Shown piece after piece: positions 11,366 through 23,352 of a stretch of 64,000 bases of DNA. The notes beneath the pieces are model-generated. The model was not told the origin of the DNA, searched no databases, and saw only the letters and a list, made by a program, of their open reading frames with translations. Each line of letters opens with the position of its first letter. Positions within the stretch are counted from its first letter, which is position 1. This DNA comes from Euonymus europaeus. Lineage: Eukaryota; Streptophyta; Magnoliopsida; Celastrales; Celastraceae. The stretch covers positions 15,720,760 through 15,784,759 of the forward strand of contig OY756969.1 of NCBI GenBank assembly GCA_963580455.1. The letters run 5' to 3'. The translations under genes were made by a program, and so were the position numbers.

Positions 11366-11807
11366 TACGCTATTTCGTCTGGCTGACGACGCTAAATTTA
11401 GCGCTTATGGGAGGCAACCCATATTTCTTTCTCATTATCTTTGTGTGTTCAATCAAGCATTTAGTCCAGTTGCACATTTTCTTAGCATATTCACTTTTAC
11501 TTTCACCTTGAGGTGGTCACTGTACACTTTTGTGTGCGTGGGGCTTGATTGCGCCCATATGTCTACGGTGTGAGCTTTCTCCACCAACTTAATGTGGTTT
11601 GGATCTTCAAATGTTTACTTATAGGGCAGCTGGGAGGGAGAGCATCTCATGACGGTATTGTCATTAGTATAAGACCTGAAGGTTTACATTTTGATCCTGT
11701 GGACAAAAGCTGTGGTCTCCTGATAGGCCGAAGGAAAACACTCGATGGCGTTAGCACAGAAGTCACTGGAATGAGCCTCTGTTACCTTACTTGTGCATAT
11801 GCACCTT
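11366..11807 (+). other. Non-coding 3' tail of copy A, cut at the A/B junction
   Basis: Starts with a 12-bp palindrome (GCTAAATTTAGC, 11391-11402), then a hairpin-forming ATGGGAGGCAACCCAT (11407-11422) that recurs in element E. The rest has no gene. At about 11805-11810 the sequence passes into copy B's integrase on the opposite strand, so A's PPT and 3' LTR are absent here. Confidence 0.7.
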
Positions 11808-13938
11808 CAACTATTAGAATAGGTGATAAAGGCATCTGATTCCTAGATGAGAGATTACCTAACCTTTGACACCTATCACAAGTATAGCAGAAAGTATATG
11901 CATCTTTGAACAAACTCGGCCAATGAAATCCACATTGCAATACTTTCAAAGCTGTCTTCTTTGGACCAGAATGTCCTCCACAAGCATATGAGTGACAAAA
12001 CGTGAGTATGGATTGAAATTCTGATTCTGGCACACACAATCTGATGATTTGGTCAGAACACCATTTGAAAAGGTATGGATCATCCCATATGTAATACTTT
12101 GATGTTGTCACGAGCTTATCCTTGTAAGTTCTTGGCACATTTCCTGGAAGATCACCTGTAACAAGGTAATTGACAATGTCAGCATACCATGGTGTAGAAA
12201 TAGATAAAGATAATAATTGCTCATCAGGAAAATTCTCATTTAGAGGCAAAGAGTCTTCTTCGGTCACTGAATTGTTCACAAAACGGCTGAGGTGATCGGC
12301 CACTACATTCTCGGATCCTTTTTTGTCCTTAATCTCCAGATCGAACTCTTGAAGTAATAGAATCCATCTACTCAAGCGAGGCTTTGCATCCTTCTTTTGA
12401 AGAAGGTACCTAAGAGCTGCATGGTCAGAAAATACAATTACTTTAGTGCCAATCAAATATGCACGAAATTTTTCTAAAGCAAAAATAACAGAAAGGAGCT
12501 CCTTCTCTGTAGTGGAGTAGTTTAATTGGGCATCATTGAGTGTTCTACTGGCTTTGCATCCTTCTTTTGAAGAAGGTACCCAATTGGGAGGCATCATGAT
12601 CGGTGCTGACGTAAGAAGGAGTTTAAGCTTGTTAAAAGCTGTCAAACATGTCTCATCAAACTCAAATGTCACATCCTTGGATAGTAAGTTACACAATGGC
12701 TTAGCTATCTTGGAGAAATCCTTGATGAACCTCCTGTAGAAACCTGCATGTCCAAGGAAAGATCTTATTCCCTTAACTGTAGATGGAGGTGGAAGATTAC
12801 TTACCAGATCCACTTTTGCTTTGTCAACTTCTATTCCCCTGCTAGAGATGATATGACCAAGTACAATTCCTTGTTGTACCATAAAATGACATTTTTCCCA
12901 GTTTAAAACTAGATTGCATTCTTGGCATCTTTCTAAGACCAAAGCGAGGTTATGAAGGCATTTATCAAAAGATGAACCAAATACACTAAAATCATCCATA
13001 AATACCTCAATAATGTGCTCCACCATATCTGAAAATATGCTCATCATACACCTTTGAAAAGTACCTGGAGCATTGCAAAGACCAAAAGGCATGCGCTTGT
13101 AGGCAAATGTACCATATGGACAAGTAAATGTCGTCTTGTCTTGATCTTCTGGTGCTATTGCAATCTGATTGTAGCCCGAATATCCATCAAGAAAACAATA
13201 ATGGCTATGACCTGCAAGACGTTCCAACATTTGATCAATAAAAGGTAGTGGAAAATGATCTTTTCTAGTACCTGAATTAAGCTTTATGTAGTCAATGCAA
13301 ACACGCCATCCTGTTTGAACTCGCGTGGGAACCAACTCATTATCTTCATTAAGGACTACTGTAACTCCAGATTTTTTAGGAACCACTTGTACCGGACTAA
13401 CCCATTTGCTATCAGAGATAGGGTAAATGATGCCAACATCTAGCAATTTGAGTACTTCTTTTAGCACCACCTCCTTCATTATTGGGTTAAGTCTGCGTTG
13501 GGCATCTCTTGTTGGTTTTGTTCCCTCCTCTAGTAGTATTCGATGCATACATCTAGAGGGACTGATTCCTCCGATATCAGCAATACTCCATCCGATTGAT
13601 TTTTTATGCTCTTTTAGTACCCTCAACAATTTCTCTTTTTCTTCAATGCTGAGGTCAGACGCAATGATTACCGGCAATGTACTTTCTTCGCCCACATACG
13701 CGTACTTCAAATGCTTTGGTAGTTCCTTCAACTGCAATTGAGGTGCCTGCACAATAGATGGTACAAGTTTTGTCTTAGGCACTGGTAAAGGCTCAAAGGC
13801 AGAAATATACATACCTAAAGAAGGTAAGGCTTCAAGGCGAGCTAAGACTTTGCTAGCTTGTTTATCCTCATCGATGGTTCCAAAGTCATGAATTAAAACT
13901 TTGTCCACAATATCTCGACCACAACTGTCATTGAACAC
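11782..13938 (-). pseudogene. Copy B RT-RNase H-integrase, truncated and patched
   Basis: 718 open codons on the minus strand, nearly the same protein as copy A from just after the protease. RT with FMDDFSVFG is present. RNase H has lost about 97 bp, including the first catalytic Asp region, and carries about 28 bp of filler instead (12553-12580), leaving the frame open. The integrase HHCC finger is present, but the frame breaks after SPILIVE and runs about seven unrelated codons into copy A's tail, so the catalytic core is missing. Not functional as polymerase-integrase. Confidence 0.88.
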
Positions 13939-14031
13939 TTGTTGACAAATTGTATCTAATGCATCTAAGTGAAAATAGTAATGTTCATCACTTGGTAATT
14001 TGAGTGCTCCAAATACCTTGTACTCAATCGT

Positions 14032-14631
14032 TTATCCCTGCACATTCATAGTTAGTGTACCCTTTTGAACATCAATTTTAGTACCTGCTGTGGCCATGAA
14101 TGGACGACCAAGAATTAAGGTTAATTTTACTTCTGACAAAGGAATCGGCTTCATCTCCAATACTAGAAAATCAACAGGTAAGATTAATCCGTCAACTTTG
14201 ACTAAGACATCTTCCAGAATACCGCTAGGGTATTTGATTGATCTATCTGCCAACTGGATGCTCACAGAGGTCGCCTTTAGTTCCCCTATATTCAAAGATT
14301 CAAAAACAGAAAAATGCATTAGATTGACAGATGCACCTAAGTCAAGAAGAGCTTTCTCAAACCTGTGACCCCCAATGATACAAGGGATAGTAAAACTGCC
14401 CGGATCTTTTAGCTTGGGAGGGAGTTTGCTTTGTAGAACAGCTGAAACTTCCTCAGAAACCTTAATCGTTTCAAACTCTTTGAACTTCCTCTTATTTGTG
14501 CACAAATCCTTGAGGAACTTTGCATATTTTGGCATTTGTTTGATGGCATCTAAAAGAGGAATGTTAATCTCCACCTTCTTGAAAGTATCCAAGATTCCTT
14601 GCATTGGATCTTCTTTCTTTGATTTCTGCAA
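14032..14631 (-). pseudogene. Copy B protease region
   Basis: 199 codons equal to copy A residues about 531-730, including the DLGA protease motif. It is closed by a nonsense codon at 14029-14031 (TAA where copy A has CAA) and then continues in the same frame into the RT segment at 13938. No ATG starts this stretch; it is a piece of the broken polyprotein. Confidence 0.85.
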
Positions 14632-14680
14632 TCTGCTAGGAAAAGGAGCATGTGAAGAAATATAATTTGGAAGGTTAGAG

Positions 14681-15721
14681 TTAACCTGAAGGTTTGGCGT
14701 TTCCTGGAAAGGAGTAATTTGGATCTAGAATGTCTGGATTGATCATATTGTCAGAGTCAAGGTTCTTCTCTTCTTCTGGCATGCTCATTTCAATTGTTTT
14801 CCCTCCCCTCAGAGTGATTGCTTTAGCATGTTCATTAATCTTAGGGTTGACAACAACTTGGCCAGGAAGCTTTTCAGGTTCTCTTTGATTTAATTCAGTG
14901 GCTAACTGTCCCATTTGTTGTTCCAAATTTGCAATGGCGTTATCAGTTTTCTGCATGAATGCTTGAGTGCTCTGTGCCATAGATGTAACCATATCTTCAA
15001 GTGATGGTTTCGGAGGCTCCACTTGAACCCGATGTTGTGGTAATTGAGCAAAAGGTTGTTGCATTGGTTGATTATTACTCCACCTAAAATTTGGATGATT
15101 CCTCCATCCTGGATTGTAGGTAGGAGCAAATGGATCATTCCTTGGCCTTTGCATTTGGTTTTGATTCTGATTTGGATAAGTACCGAATGTATTTATTTGT
15201 GCATCCAAGACCGTAACTTCATTTTGTGGACAACTTTCCATAGCATGTCCAGGTGTACTGCACACAGCACACACTTGAGAGCCTGGAACGATTAACTGCT
15301 TCACCATATTTGTCAAGTTTGCAATTTGGGCTTCCATGTTTGAACTTGATTGTGCTTTGTAGATTCCAGCCCTTTTCTGAGGTTCTCTCACTCTGTTGTA
15401 GCTCCATTGTTGAGAATTAGTTGACAGAGTTTCGAACATCTCCCTGGCTTGTCCGGCATTGTTATTCATCAATCCACCACCAGATGTGGCGTCCACCATT
15501 TTGCGATCTGAATCTAGCATCCCTTCATAAAAATATTGCATTAGTAGCCATTCCTGAATATTATGATGAGGACAAGAGCTTAAGAGCCTCTTGTATCTCT
15601 CCCAATATTCGTGGAATGCTTCTCCATCATTTTGTTGGATGCTCACTATCTCTTTCCTTATTTTATTTTCTTTTGAGCTGGAAAGAATTTCGTCAAGAAC
15701 TTGTTTGCCAAATCTGTCCAT
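14681..15721 (-). pseudogene. Copy B central Gag with intact zinc knuckle
   Basis: 346 open codons covering the C-terminal half of the Gag core and the nucleocapsid. The knuckle is complete (CAVCSTPGHAMESC), unlike copy A. The segment is out of frame with its neighbours: a one-base deletion near 15672 separates it from the N-terminal part, and about 14 bp missing near 14711 separates it from the protease. Confidence 0.85.
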
Positions 15722-15765
15722 GTTCTAATTGAAGCTCTTGGTAAAGAGTGAAGCCATGTCTTTGC

Positions 15766-16200
15766 TTATTCCTTCAGACTAAATGGAAACAATCGCAGAT
15801 GAACCTGCTCATCAGTTAAACCTCTTATTTTAATTGTGGAACAGACATCAGAGAATTCTTTAAGATGCATGTGAGGATCTTCTCCAGCATGGCCTAAGAA
15901 CGTAGGCAACAAATGAATCATTCCTGACTTTAGTTCAAAGTTGTCTACAGTAGTCTGAGGGTAGACAATGCATGAAGTTTGATCTGCTGCTTGAGGCACA
16001 GAGAAATCCTTAAGTGGCTTGTTCATGTTATCTGGTTCTTCTTCCATTTGAACTGGGGCTGTGGGACTTGTAGTTGGTGATGACAAAGGTGATCTCTCTG
16101 GAGTGCGATGCTCTCTTTGACAAAATAAACGAATATCCGCTAATTTTGTGCTTAACGAAATGTTGTCACTCGATAAGTTCCCAAGATTTGAGCTGGACAT
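15766..16200 (-). pseudogene. Copy B Gag N-terminus
   Basis: 144 codons from the same ATG as copy A (MSSSNLGN). It ends at TAA 15763-15765 where copy A reads CAA (FSLKEQAKTW). With the two indels and the second nonsense codon downstream, copy B's lesions fall at different places from copy A's, so the two were inactivated independently. Confidence 0.86.
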
Positions 16201-16679
16201 TCATGTATCTGCAAAATAGGAAAAATAACAATATAAATGAACTACTTAGGTGGCGAAGCCAACCATGAACATAAATTAATATAGAGAAAATTTGGTGGAT
16301 GGCAGTGCCAATCACAACCAGAGGATTAAACGAGTTAGTTGATAATATATAAAAAGTTAGTATACAGAAGAAATAAAATGGGGCAGAAAAGGCCAACCAT
16401 AGAAAAAATGATGTTAGTAAATATTAAGGCATATTAATAGGCGGTAGAACCAGCCATTAATATTAATAAATATATACATATATCAACAATAGTAGGTGGT
16501 AGAACCAGCCATTAATATTAACAAAATGGGGCTTTAAGCCAACCACGTTAAATAATGACATGTAATGTAAAACCTTCCATGTAGGAGGTGCTAACAACAA
16601 AAATAAATAAATAAATTATATACAAGAGTTAGATGACATTATATTAGATAATCACATCCCCGGCAACGACGCCAAAAAT
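16201..16679 (-). other. 5' leader and PBS of copy B
   Basis: Mirror of 5437-5974. The PBS-like sequence is at about 16657-16678 (plus-strand reading TCCCCGGCAACGACGCC), beside the LTR edge at 16680. The leader carries about two copies of the TTAATGGCTGG... unit (about 16430-16525), one fewer than copy A. Confidence 0.8.
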
Positions 16680-18220
16680 TGTTGTGTCGTTAGTAACAAT
16701 TTAAAATAACCTACAAATGTACAATTAATATATATACTGAACAAGTAAGAGTCGATCCCACAAGGAGTGATGCTAATAGATATACAACCTAACACTTGAA
16801 TATAATTGATACAATTATAAGGGGGGAAAAAGGGGTTAATTCTTGAAATAGATAAAAATTAAGACGAACAAATTGATGTTAAGAACAAGAATGAGAATTG
16901 ATATTAATGAAAATAATAGCTAAGACTCACTATCTACCACAAGACATTCAAACAATTTATAAGAAATAATGGACTAACAATTTAAACAAGCATATGATGA
17001 CAACATTCACAACAAGGTCATGGCCAAACTCAAGTTGTATGATTCTCTCTTAATTGCATGTAAAGTGTATGGCGTATACCTCATCACGTGTATTCTTAAT
17101 TGAAATCTAGCATGGCGTCTACATCAATCAACAATCAAGAATCCAATAAGAGCAAAGAGAATATGAATGTCACAAGAATCCTAATACATGGTATTTGTAC
17201 TTAGGTATTCAAGAATTGATTTTTCATAATTCATTTTCAACTGAATTATATGTTGCAAGAAAGAACATATTCAACAAGGCAATTGACTATGCTCTACAAC
17301 AATTAATTCTAATACATGCTTCAAAGTTAGCTAATCAAAGAAACACAATACTAGAACTCACATAACATGGAAAAATCAAAATCATCATGCTTGTAGAAAT
17401 TGAAATCCACACAACTTATAAAATTGAAAGCATGCTTGGGGCTTCAAGACAAGCCCTAACTAACAAGAGTTTAGTTATACATAACCAAATAAAACATGAA
17501 ACATAAAAACATAATTACAAATACAAGCCTTGTTTTCTTCTTTTCCTTCTCTTTTTGCTTCCAATCCTTCTCCTTCTTTCCTTCTTGTCTCCCAACTCTC
17601 CCTCCTAGCTCCTACTCCTCTCTATTTATAGATAAAATGAGCACATAGTGGAGGAGCTAGTGCCATCTTTTGGTGGTGGAATGTCCATCAAATTCGTGTG
17701 GTGGATTGTCCACTCTTTGAATGGAAATGGTATCATCAATGACATCAACTTCCAATTACACACTAATCTTGTAACTGCATTCTGGGCCTAAACGAAGCAT
17801 ATTATGAACTCACACCCTTTATCAATATTGTAGATACAAATGTTTAGATAATTATGGGCTTTTGAATCACGCAATTTGGACATCTGATGCTCAAGTTATG
17901 GGCTTCTAAAGGTCTGGTCTGCAAACAGAAATTATGCTTCGGATATAACTTCCAAACTTGACTTCGAGGCAACTTTTAGAGGCCCAAATGAACTCAGATT
18001 TTTGTTAACCAATACTTCCTGAAAATCTTGAAGTGTCCTCTAAAAATTTTCTGAAGATCAAATCTCATTCCGACAGCTCATACTGCCTCTTAACCTGCAA
18101 AACATCCAAGAAGATCTTAAGTACAATAATCTTGAAAATTCAGCTTTTAAGCACAATTTCTTGGCATTGCTTTGGTAGTATTTTATCACTTTAAAAACGT
18201 ATATTCTGGCACTTATCACA
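16680..18220 (-). repeat. 5' LTR of family-1 copy B
   Basis: About 1541 bp, TG...CA on the minus strand (18220 back to 16680). It is the inverted counterpart of 3933-5436 and retains the about 37 bp that copy A's LTR lacks. Its outer edge abuts a short unassigned stretch (18221-18252), probably the remains of element D's gag. Confidence 0.88.
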
Positions 18221-18252
18221 TAGTTGGATGATTAGCTAGAGCTAGTTCATTC

Positions 18253-19477
18253 TGATATGTGTATTTCATAACATATTTACATGCATATTTTGATACACAA
18301 TGCATTATTTTGAATTAAGATTGAGTGGATACTTTGAGATTTTGTGTGTTTTATATGTAGAAGGGTTGATGCAAAATTGTAGTTGAATTGGATCGCATTT
18401 GGAAAAAAAACAAATGGTGAACGCCCTTCCAGCGTTATCACAGTGCTCCAACACTCCAAAAGATAGCATTTGGTAGCAAAGAAAGCCCTTACAGTGGTCG
18501 AGCGTTGTAAGGGCGCCTAACTCGGACTTGAATTTTCAGCTTTTTGGAAAACCTAGTTTGATTAGGTTTTTGTCTCCTTAGACGTGTAAACCTAATTAGG
18601 GACTACTAGGAGACTTGTATTAGGTATAAATGGACTGGAAAAATATGGGAAAATGGTTACCAAAACTTTGCAAAGGTTGGAACGGTCTTGCTTTTGAGAC
18701 GACTCTTCTTAAACCTTCTTCCTATATTGTGTATCAAACTCATGGTTTCTTCTTCCCTTGCTATTATATCTATGTTTATGGGTTGTAGCTGAACTCATAT
18801 CTTGGGTTTAACCTAGCCAAGCATGGATATTACGAGTTGATCTTTATTATAAGTTTTCGATTTAATTCTCAATTCTTGTTCTTAATTGCCGTGCTTCAAA
18901 ATATATTTTATACATAATTGCTTGATCACCAATTAGGTTGTTTATTATATATTCATCCAGCCAAATCACGTAAACGATTTGTATTTATGTCTTTTGATAG
19001 AATCGAATTAGGAAGATTAATTGTCAAATGCTCTGATATGGGTTTAGAGGATTAATTGCTTGCTATAATTCTTCTAGTGGTAATGGGTTATTTTTACTAA
19101 GTTAAAAGCTATCATCAAACATGATTAATTCGGTACAAATAACATGTGTTGTTGCCACGATCAATGGATCAACATAATTGAGTGAGGAATCAATCCTACA
19201 ATTGGAATTGGTATTGAATGTTTGACCTTGATAGCTTGTAATAGGATTTCTTTGTAACGTTATGCCCTATGATTGTTATTATTGTTTATTGTTAATTTTT
19301 GAATTCTTTTTTGCTCTCTTTCCTTGTGAATCAATCACATTCTCTTTACATTAGTAGTTTTTTATTTGATAGTTAAGTACATCATTTGACTAAACTCGTC
19401 TCCGTAAGATCAACCTCGTACTTACACTTTTTGTGCTACATAATACACTTGTACACTTGCAAGTAATTTTAACATCA
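18253..19477 (+). repeat. Solo LTR S1
   Basis: 1225 bp from TGATATGTG to AACATCA. It is related throughout to S2 (36352-37580): both share the TATA region (TATAAATGG near 18624), GGGTTTAG tracts, and the ACTTGTACACTTGCAAGT-like end that normally precedes a PBS. No PBS or element interior follows. Flanks CATTC (18248-18252) and CATTA (19478-19482) match at 4 of 5 bases, a plausible decayed TSD. It probably inserted into element D and lost its interior by LTR-LTR recombination. Confidence 0.75.
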
Positions 19478-20297
19478 CATTATTAGTGGGCTGGTCATTT
19501 TTTCAAATGAAATTTGGGTGACTACATCACAGATACTGCTGGTTCCTTCGGTGAAAATTTGATTGACCAATATAATTCGCTTCCTCTTGCTCCGTCATGG
19601 CTGTCAATGGTTTTGCCTCAGTAGCATGGTCTTGATGTGAACATATTGCACACAACACAACTGGTTGTGGTAAGTAGGTGGATTTATGGTATTGATCCCT
19701 CTCACAGTATCAACTAGGAGATCAATCTTTCGTGTCAAGTTTTCAATCTCAGCTTGCACAATTGTATCAGAACTCACCTTATACACTCTTTTCCGTTTAG
19801 ATGAACTTTTACTCCTTGTGGAAAATTGTTGAGAATCTTTACTCATTTCCTCAAACAATTTCATAGCCTCTCGCTACTTTTTCTCATCAAAACCCCATTA
19901 CAAGCGGAATCAACCTTTCATCCTATTGACCTCATTTAACCCCTCACAGAAATGCAAAACAATGTCATTCTTGTACAAATTATTGGTGGGGCAACAAGCC
20001 AAATGGGTTTTAAAATCCTTCCAAGCCTCATAGAATAAAGCACCATCCTTTAGTTGAAAATTTGAATCTCCATCATGAGTTGCTTGGTTCTATGAGCTGG
20101 AAAAAATTATCTCAAAAATTTCGTAGCCATTTGTTCCCATGTACCAATGGAAATTGCTTCAGTAGGATTCTACCACGTCTTGGCTCCTCCTCTCAATGTG
20201 AATGGAAACAATATAAGATTCAAATTATTAGATGTAATCTTAGTCATATGTTGCGTTTGGCATAAATTAGTAAAATATTTTAAGTGTTGATGATGAT
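19478..20297 (-). pseudogene. Element D Gag remnant (central and C-terminal part)
   Basis: A badly decayed Athila-type Gag on the minus strand. Readable stretches include HLKYFTNLCQTQHMTK, LILFPFTLRG, a coiled-coil-like segment before the nucleocapsid (EIENLTRKIDLLVDTV) and a knuckle remnant beginning CCVQYVH. Many stops and frameshifts. Its N-terminal part lies beyond element E at 28464-28655: the protein sense resumes across the insertion (DKDP on one side, HQHL on the other), which proves E landed inside this gene. Confidence 0.75.
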
Positions 20298-21719
20298 TGA
20301 TGGGACTTATTTGCAAGCGCACAAATCGCACAAGTAATAAAGTGATGAATAGATTATCGTTCCCACGAGGATTGAGTTAACAGTTGATGAGTATCCGTTA
20401 TGATTAACACTAGCGCTATTTGGAGAATCGAATAAGTTGTTTTGGTTTGATTAACACTAACATAAACAATGTAACAAGAATTTATACTCTAAAGAAGCAC
20501 TTTAAGATGTAAACGAACAATAATGACAGATTATATTAATCGAATGAGTAAAGACTAGGGTTCCTAATTTCACCATCACCTATCCAATTCCACTCCCTTG
20601 ACTTAATAATCCGTAATTACCAACAATTATTGACAATCGGTCTCCCTTACCTATTCAATGCTCCATTCCTGGTTACACTGAAAGTGTTCCTATCACTAAC
20701 CCCTGTTATTCCTAACATTCGGATTTAAGTGACAAAAACCCATTAAGATTCGTGGCAAACCACATAACGATTGCACAAGGCATGTCCCTATATTCCTATG
20801 GTACATGAACCCTATGGTATCTATGGCAAGATGCAAAACCTAGATATCTCCTTCCGGTCTCAATCCAAGCATCAAATCAATTGAATGGAGATCAATCACT
20901 CAAGAGCATTAAGCATAACCATAAATACTCAATAATATGCAGAAATCAAGAGAATATCAAGTCAAGTTTATGGAACCTTCAAAGCTAGGTTACATTAGGT
21001 CCCTAATGAGAGGATTAGTTCCTCATAATAACAAGAACAACACAAATAACAATCATAATATCCATAACAAGAAGTAAAGAAGAAAGATTAAACCTAGAAA
21101 ATCTGGAGCTCCACTTCCTCTCTCCTCTTCTTCTTCAACTCTCCCAAGATGTGAGAGAAAATGGTGGCTAGGTCATGAACCCCTTCCAAAATGACATAAG
21201 ATGCTCTTTTATACCTCCACAAACCCTAATGACGTTTTTATACTAAGCTATGCCGTTTTGGCTTAGTATTTTCTAATTTTAGCAAAGTTTTCCCAACTGG
21301 AAAACGTGAAATTCGCGATCTGTGCGTGGGGGATCGATCCCCCAAAATGGGTGATCGATCCACAGAATTCTCTACCATTTATAACTCTTCAAGGGGGATC
21401 GATCCACAAACTGGGCGATCGATCTCCAATCTTCTCTGTCATTCATAACTTCATGATGGATCGATCCACCAAAAATGGGTGATCGATCCACAGACTTCTC
21501 TGGATTATTGTGTCTTGTTTTGTGGTTGATCCATCTCCAGAAAAGTTGATCCATCGCCAATACTTCTGTCCTTTTAACCTCTTCTTTTTCCAATTTTGCC
21601 TTTGATCTGAAAGTAACATTAATCACAAGATTATGTAGTATTGATGCTCAAAAGCATCAAATGAGGCAAAAACTAATGGTAATTGATGTACAAAAGCCAT
21701 GCAAATATTAGATAGATCA
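20298..21719 (-). repeat. 3' LTR of element E
   Basis: 1422 bp, TGAT...ATCA ends. Matches 27043-28463 with about 15 differences by eye. Its U3 contains the GATCGATC minisatellite (21327-21560). Confidence 0.9.
21327..21560. repeat. GATCGATC minisatellite in U3 of E's 3' LTR
   Basis: Three pairs of GATCGATC-centred blocks (for example GGGGGATCGATCCCCC, then ATGGGTGATCGATCC), about 63-75 bp per pair, separated by CTCTG-containing spacers, plus a degenerate fourth pair (TTGATCCATC). It lies about 159-392 bp from the LTR 5' end. A counterpart sits at the same U3 distance in the unrelated element H. Confidence 0.85.
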
Positions 21720-23352
21720 AACACCCCCACACTAGGCTTTTGGTCGTCCTCGAGCAAATCTTGAATTTTTAGAAAAGAGGATTTACATGGAAGCATGGAC
21801 ACCAATGAGAATGAGATTAGGATCAGGAGCAGAATGCAATTTTCACCTCCTTGTTTAGTCTCAGAAGATCACACAATTCAATCACAATATAGAGTATAGC
21901 TATCCAATCCACAACTTAGAGACTTATTATTCAGAAAGTAAAGAGTAGCCCTTAGGTTACATCTCAGAATAAGTTGATTTTAAGAACACATCACAAAGCT
22001 CTTAGCCTCAACTTCAAAATCTCACCGATGTTCACTCTGAAATAAATTCACACCGAAGTTGGCCAAAGTGTTTCACTCATGTGTATATGGGTGGAATAGT
22101 GTAATCAAGATCCCATATACATTTTGCAAAGAAAGCTAATGAAACATGCAGAATATGATTTTATGAAAGGATGCCACTACTAAGCAGTGAGCAACACCCA
22201 AATTTACTCCCATGTTCGAATCATAATTTCTCAAGGATCAAGTAGGACTTTTAAAGCTTGTAATGTAAGGCTAGGGTTTAGGTAGGAAGAAGGCATTGAT
22301 AAGAGTGCTGATAACAATTGAAGAACTATTCAAATTAGCAATTGAAGACCATTCTCATAAAATCAACCATCAGCAATTCTCATTTACTCTTCCTCAAATC
22401 TCTTTTTTTTTTTTTTTTTATTCTCCCAGACTTTACACATTTTGTTTTTTTCTTTTCACAATCGGGAAATTTCCCTTTTTTACCAAACTCATTCTCTTCT
22501 CTAATGATAATTCATGCAGAGCCCAAGAGAATTCCTCAATCATTGTGCTTTCTCACAGTATATCCCAATGATCTTCAATAAATGCATTAAATAGTCCACA
22601 ATTTATCCAAATTGCTGTAGTATGTGGCTAAGAAGGAAAGGCTAGTGTTTGGCTTCAAAAAGGGATCTAGGGATAATATTTTTCGTGTGGGTTGATTGAA
22701 AAGGGAATTTAGTGGCTAATAAAGATGGCCTTACTGTCATTTCCCAAGAACAAAATTGATCTTCCCATGGAGAGTTCACAAGAATGTTATGCTCATGAGA
22801 TGCATGCTTAGCAAGTGACCAAGTAACTGAACAAAGATAATGAGATCATCTAGTATATAGTGAGCACAAAAGAAAAAGTGGAGTTGATTTTCATCACTCA
22901 ATGAAGGTGGAAATGCTCAAAAGCCCACATAGGTCATAGTCTCCGCATTTGGCTAAGTGATATTTTCAAAATACTCATTCTTTTTTACTTCACCTTTAGG
23001 CTGTATTTTTTTTTAATATTCGAAAACAACATTTTACAGTCTCTAAGCCACAAATCAGACAACTTGTCTCAAAAGCAATCAAACCATGCTACTAGTAATC
23101 ATCATTGCAAGGAGGCATAGCATAACAACAAACAAGGACCAGAAGTTAAAAACAAGAAGTTCTCACGTCACTAATACAAAAGCTGAAACTCACAAGTTTT
23201 AGGTTCCCACCCCCACACTAGAATATAACACTGTCCTCAGTGATTCTAAAATAAATAAATAAAAGGAAGGAACAACACAACCTGGAGTTCAGAATGTAGG
23301 GGAACCTCGCCTAGTGTCTGAGATGAAAATGGCTGGTAGTAGTGGAAAGTCC
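21720..23352 (-). other. Non-coding 3' interior of element E
   Basis: No convincing gene. It contains a poly-T run near 22402-22419 and a PPT-like GTGTGGGGGTGTT (minus strand) beside the LTR at 21720-21735. Short Phe-rich frames at 22296-22581 come from the poly-T tract. Confidence 0.6.

Noticed and set aside
11549..11839. ORF crossing the A/B junction
   Set aside because: Runs from non-coding tail into antisense integrase; no family resemblance.
3933..18220. Target-site duplication for the A/B composite
   Set aside because: Flanks GGGGT (before 3933) and TAGTT (after 18220) do not match, so a single-insertion origin of the whole inverted repeat is not supported.
21372..21626. ORF rich in DRSP and GSIHH repeats (also 28023-28370, 46542-46784, 53737-53979)
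   Set aside because: Translation of the GATCGATC minisatellite and LTR sequence; the frame is open only because the repeat lacks stops.
22296..22581. Two overlapping Phe-rich ORFs
   Set aside because: Caused by a poly-T run in non-coding 3' interior.
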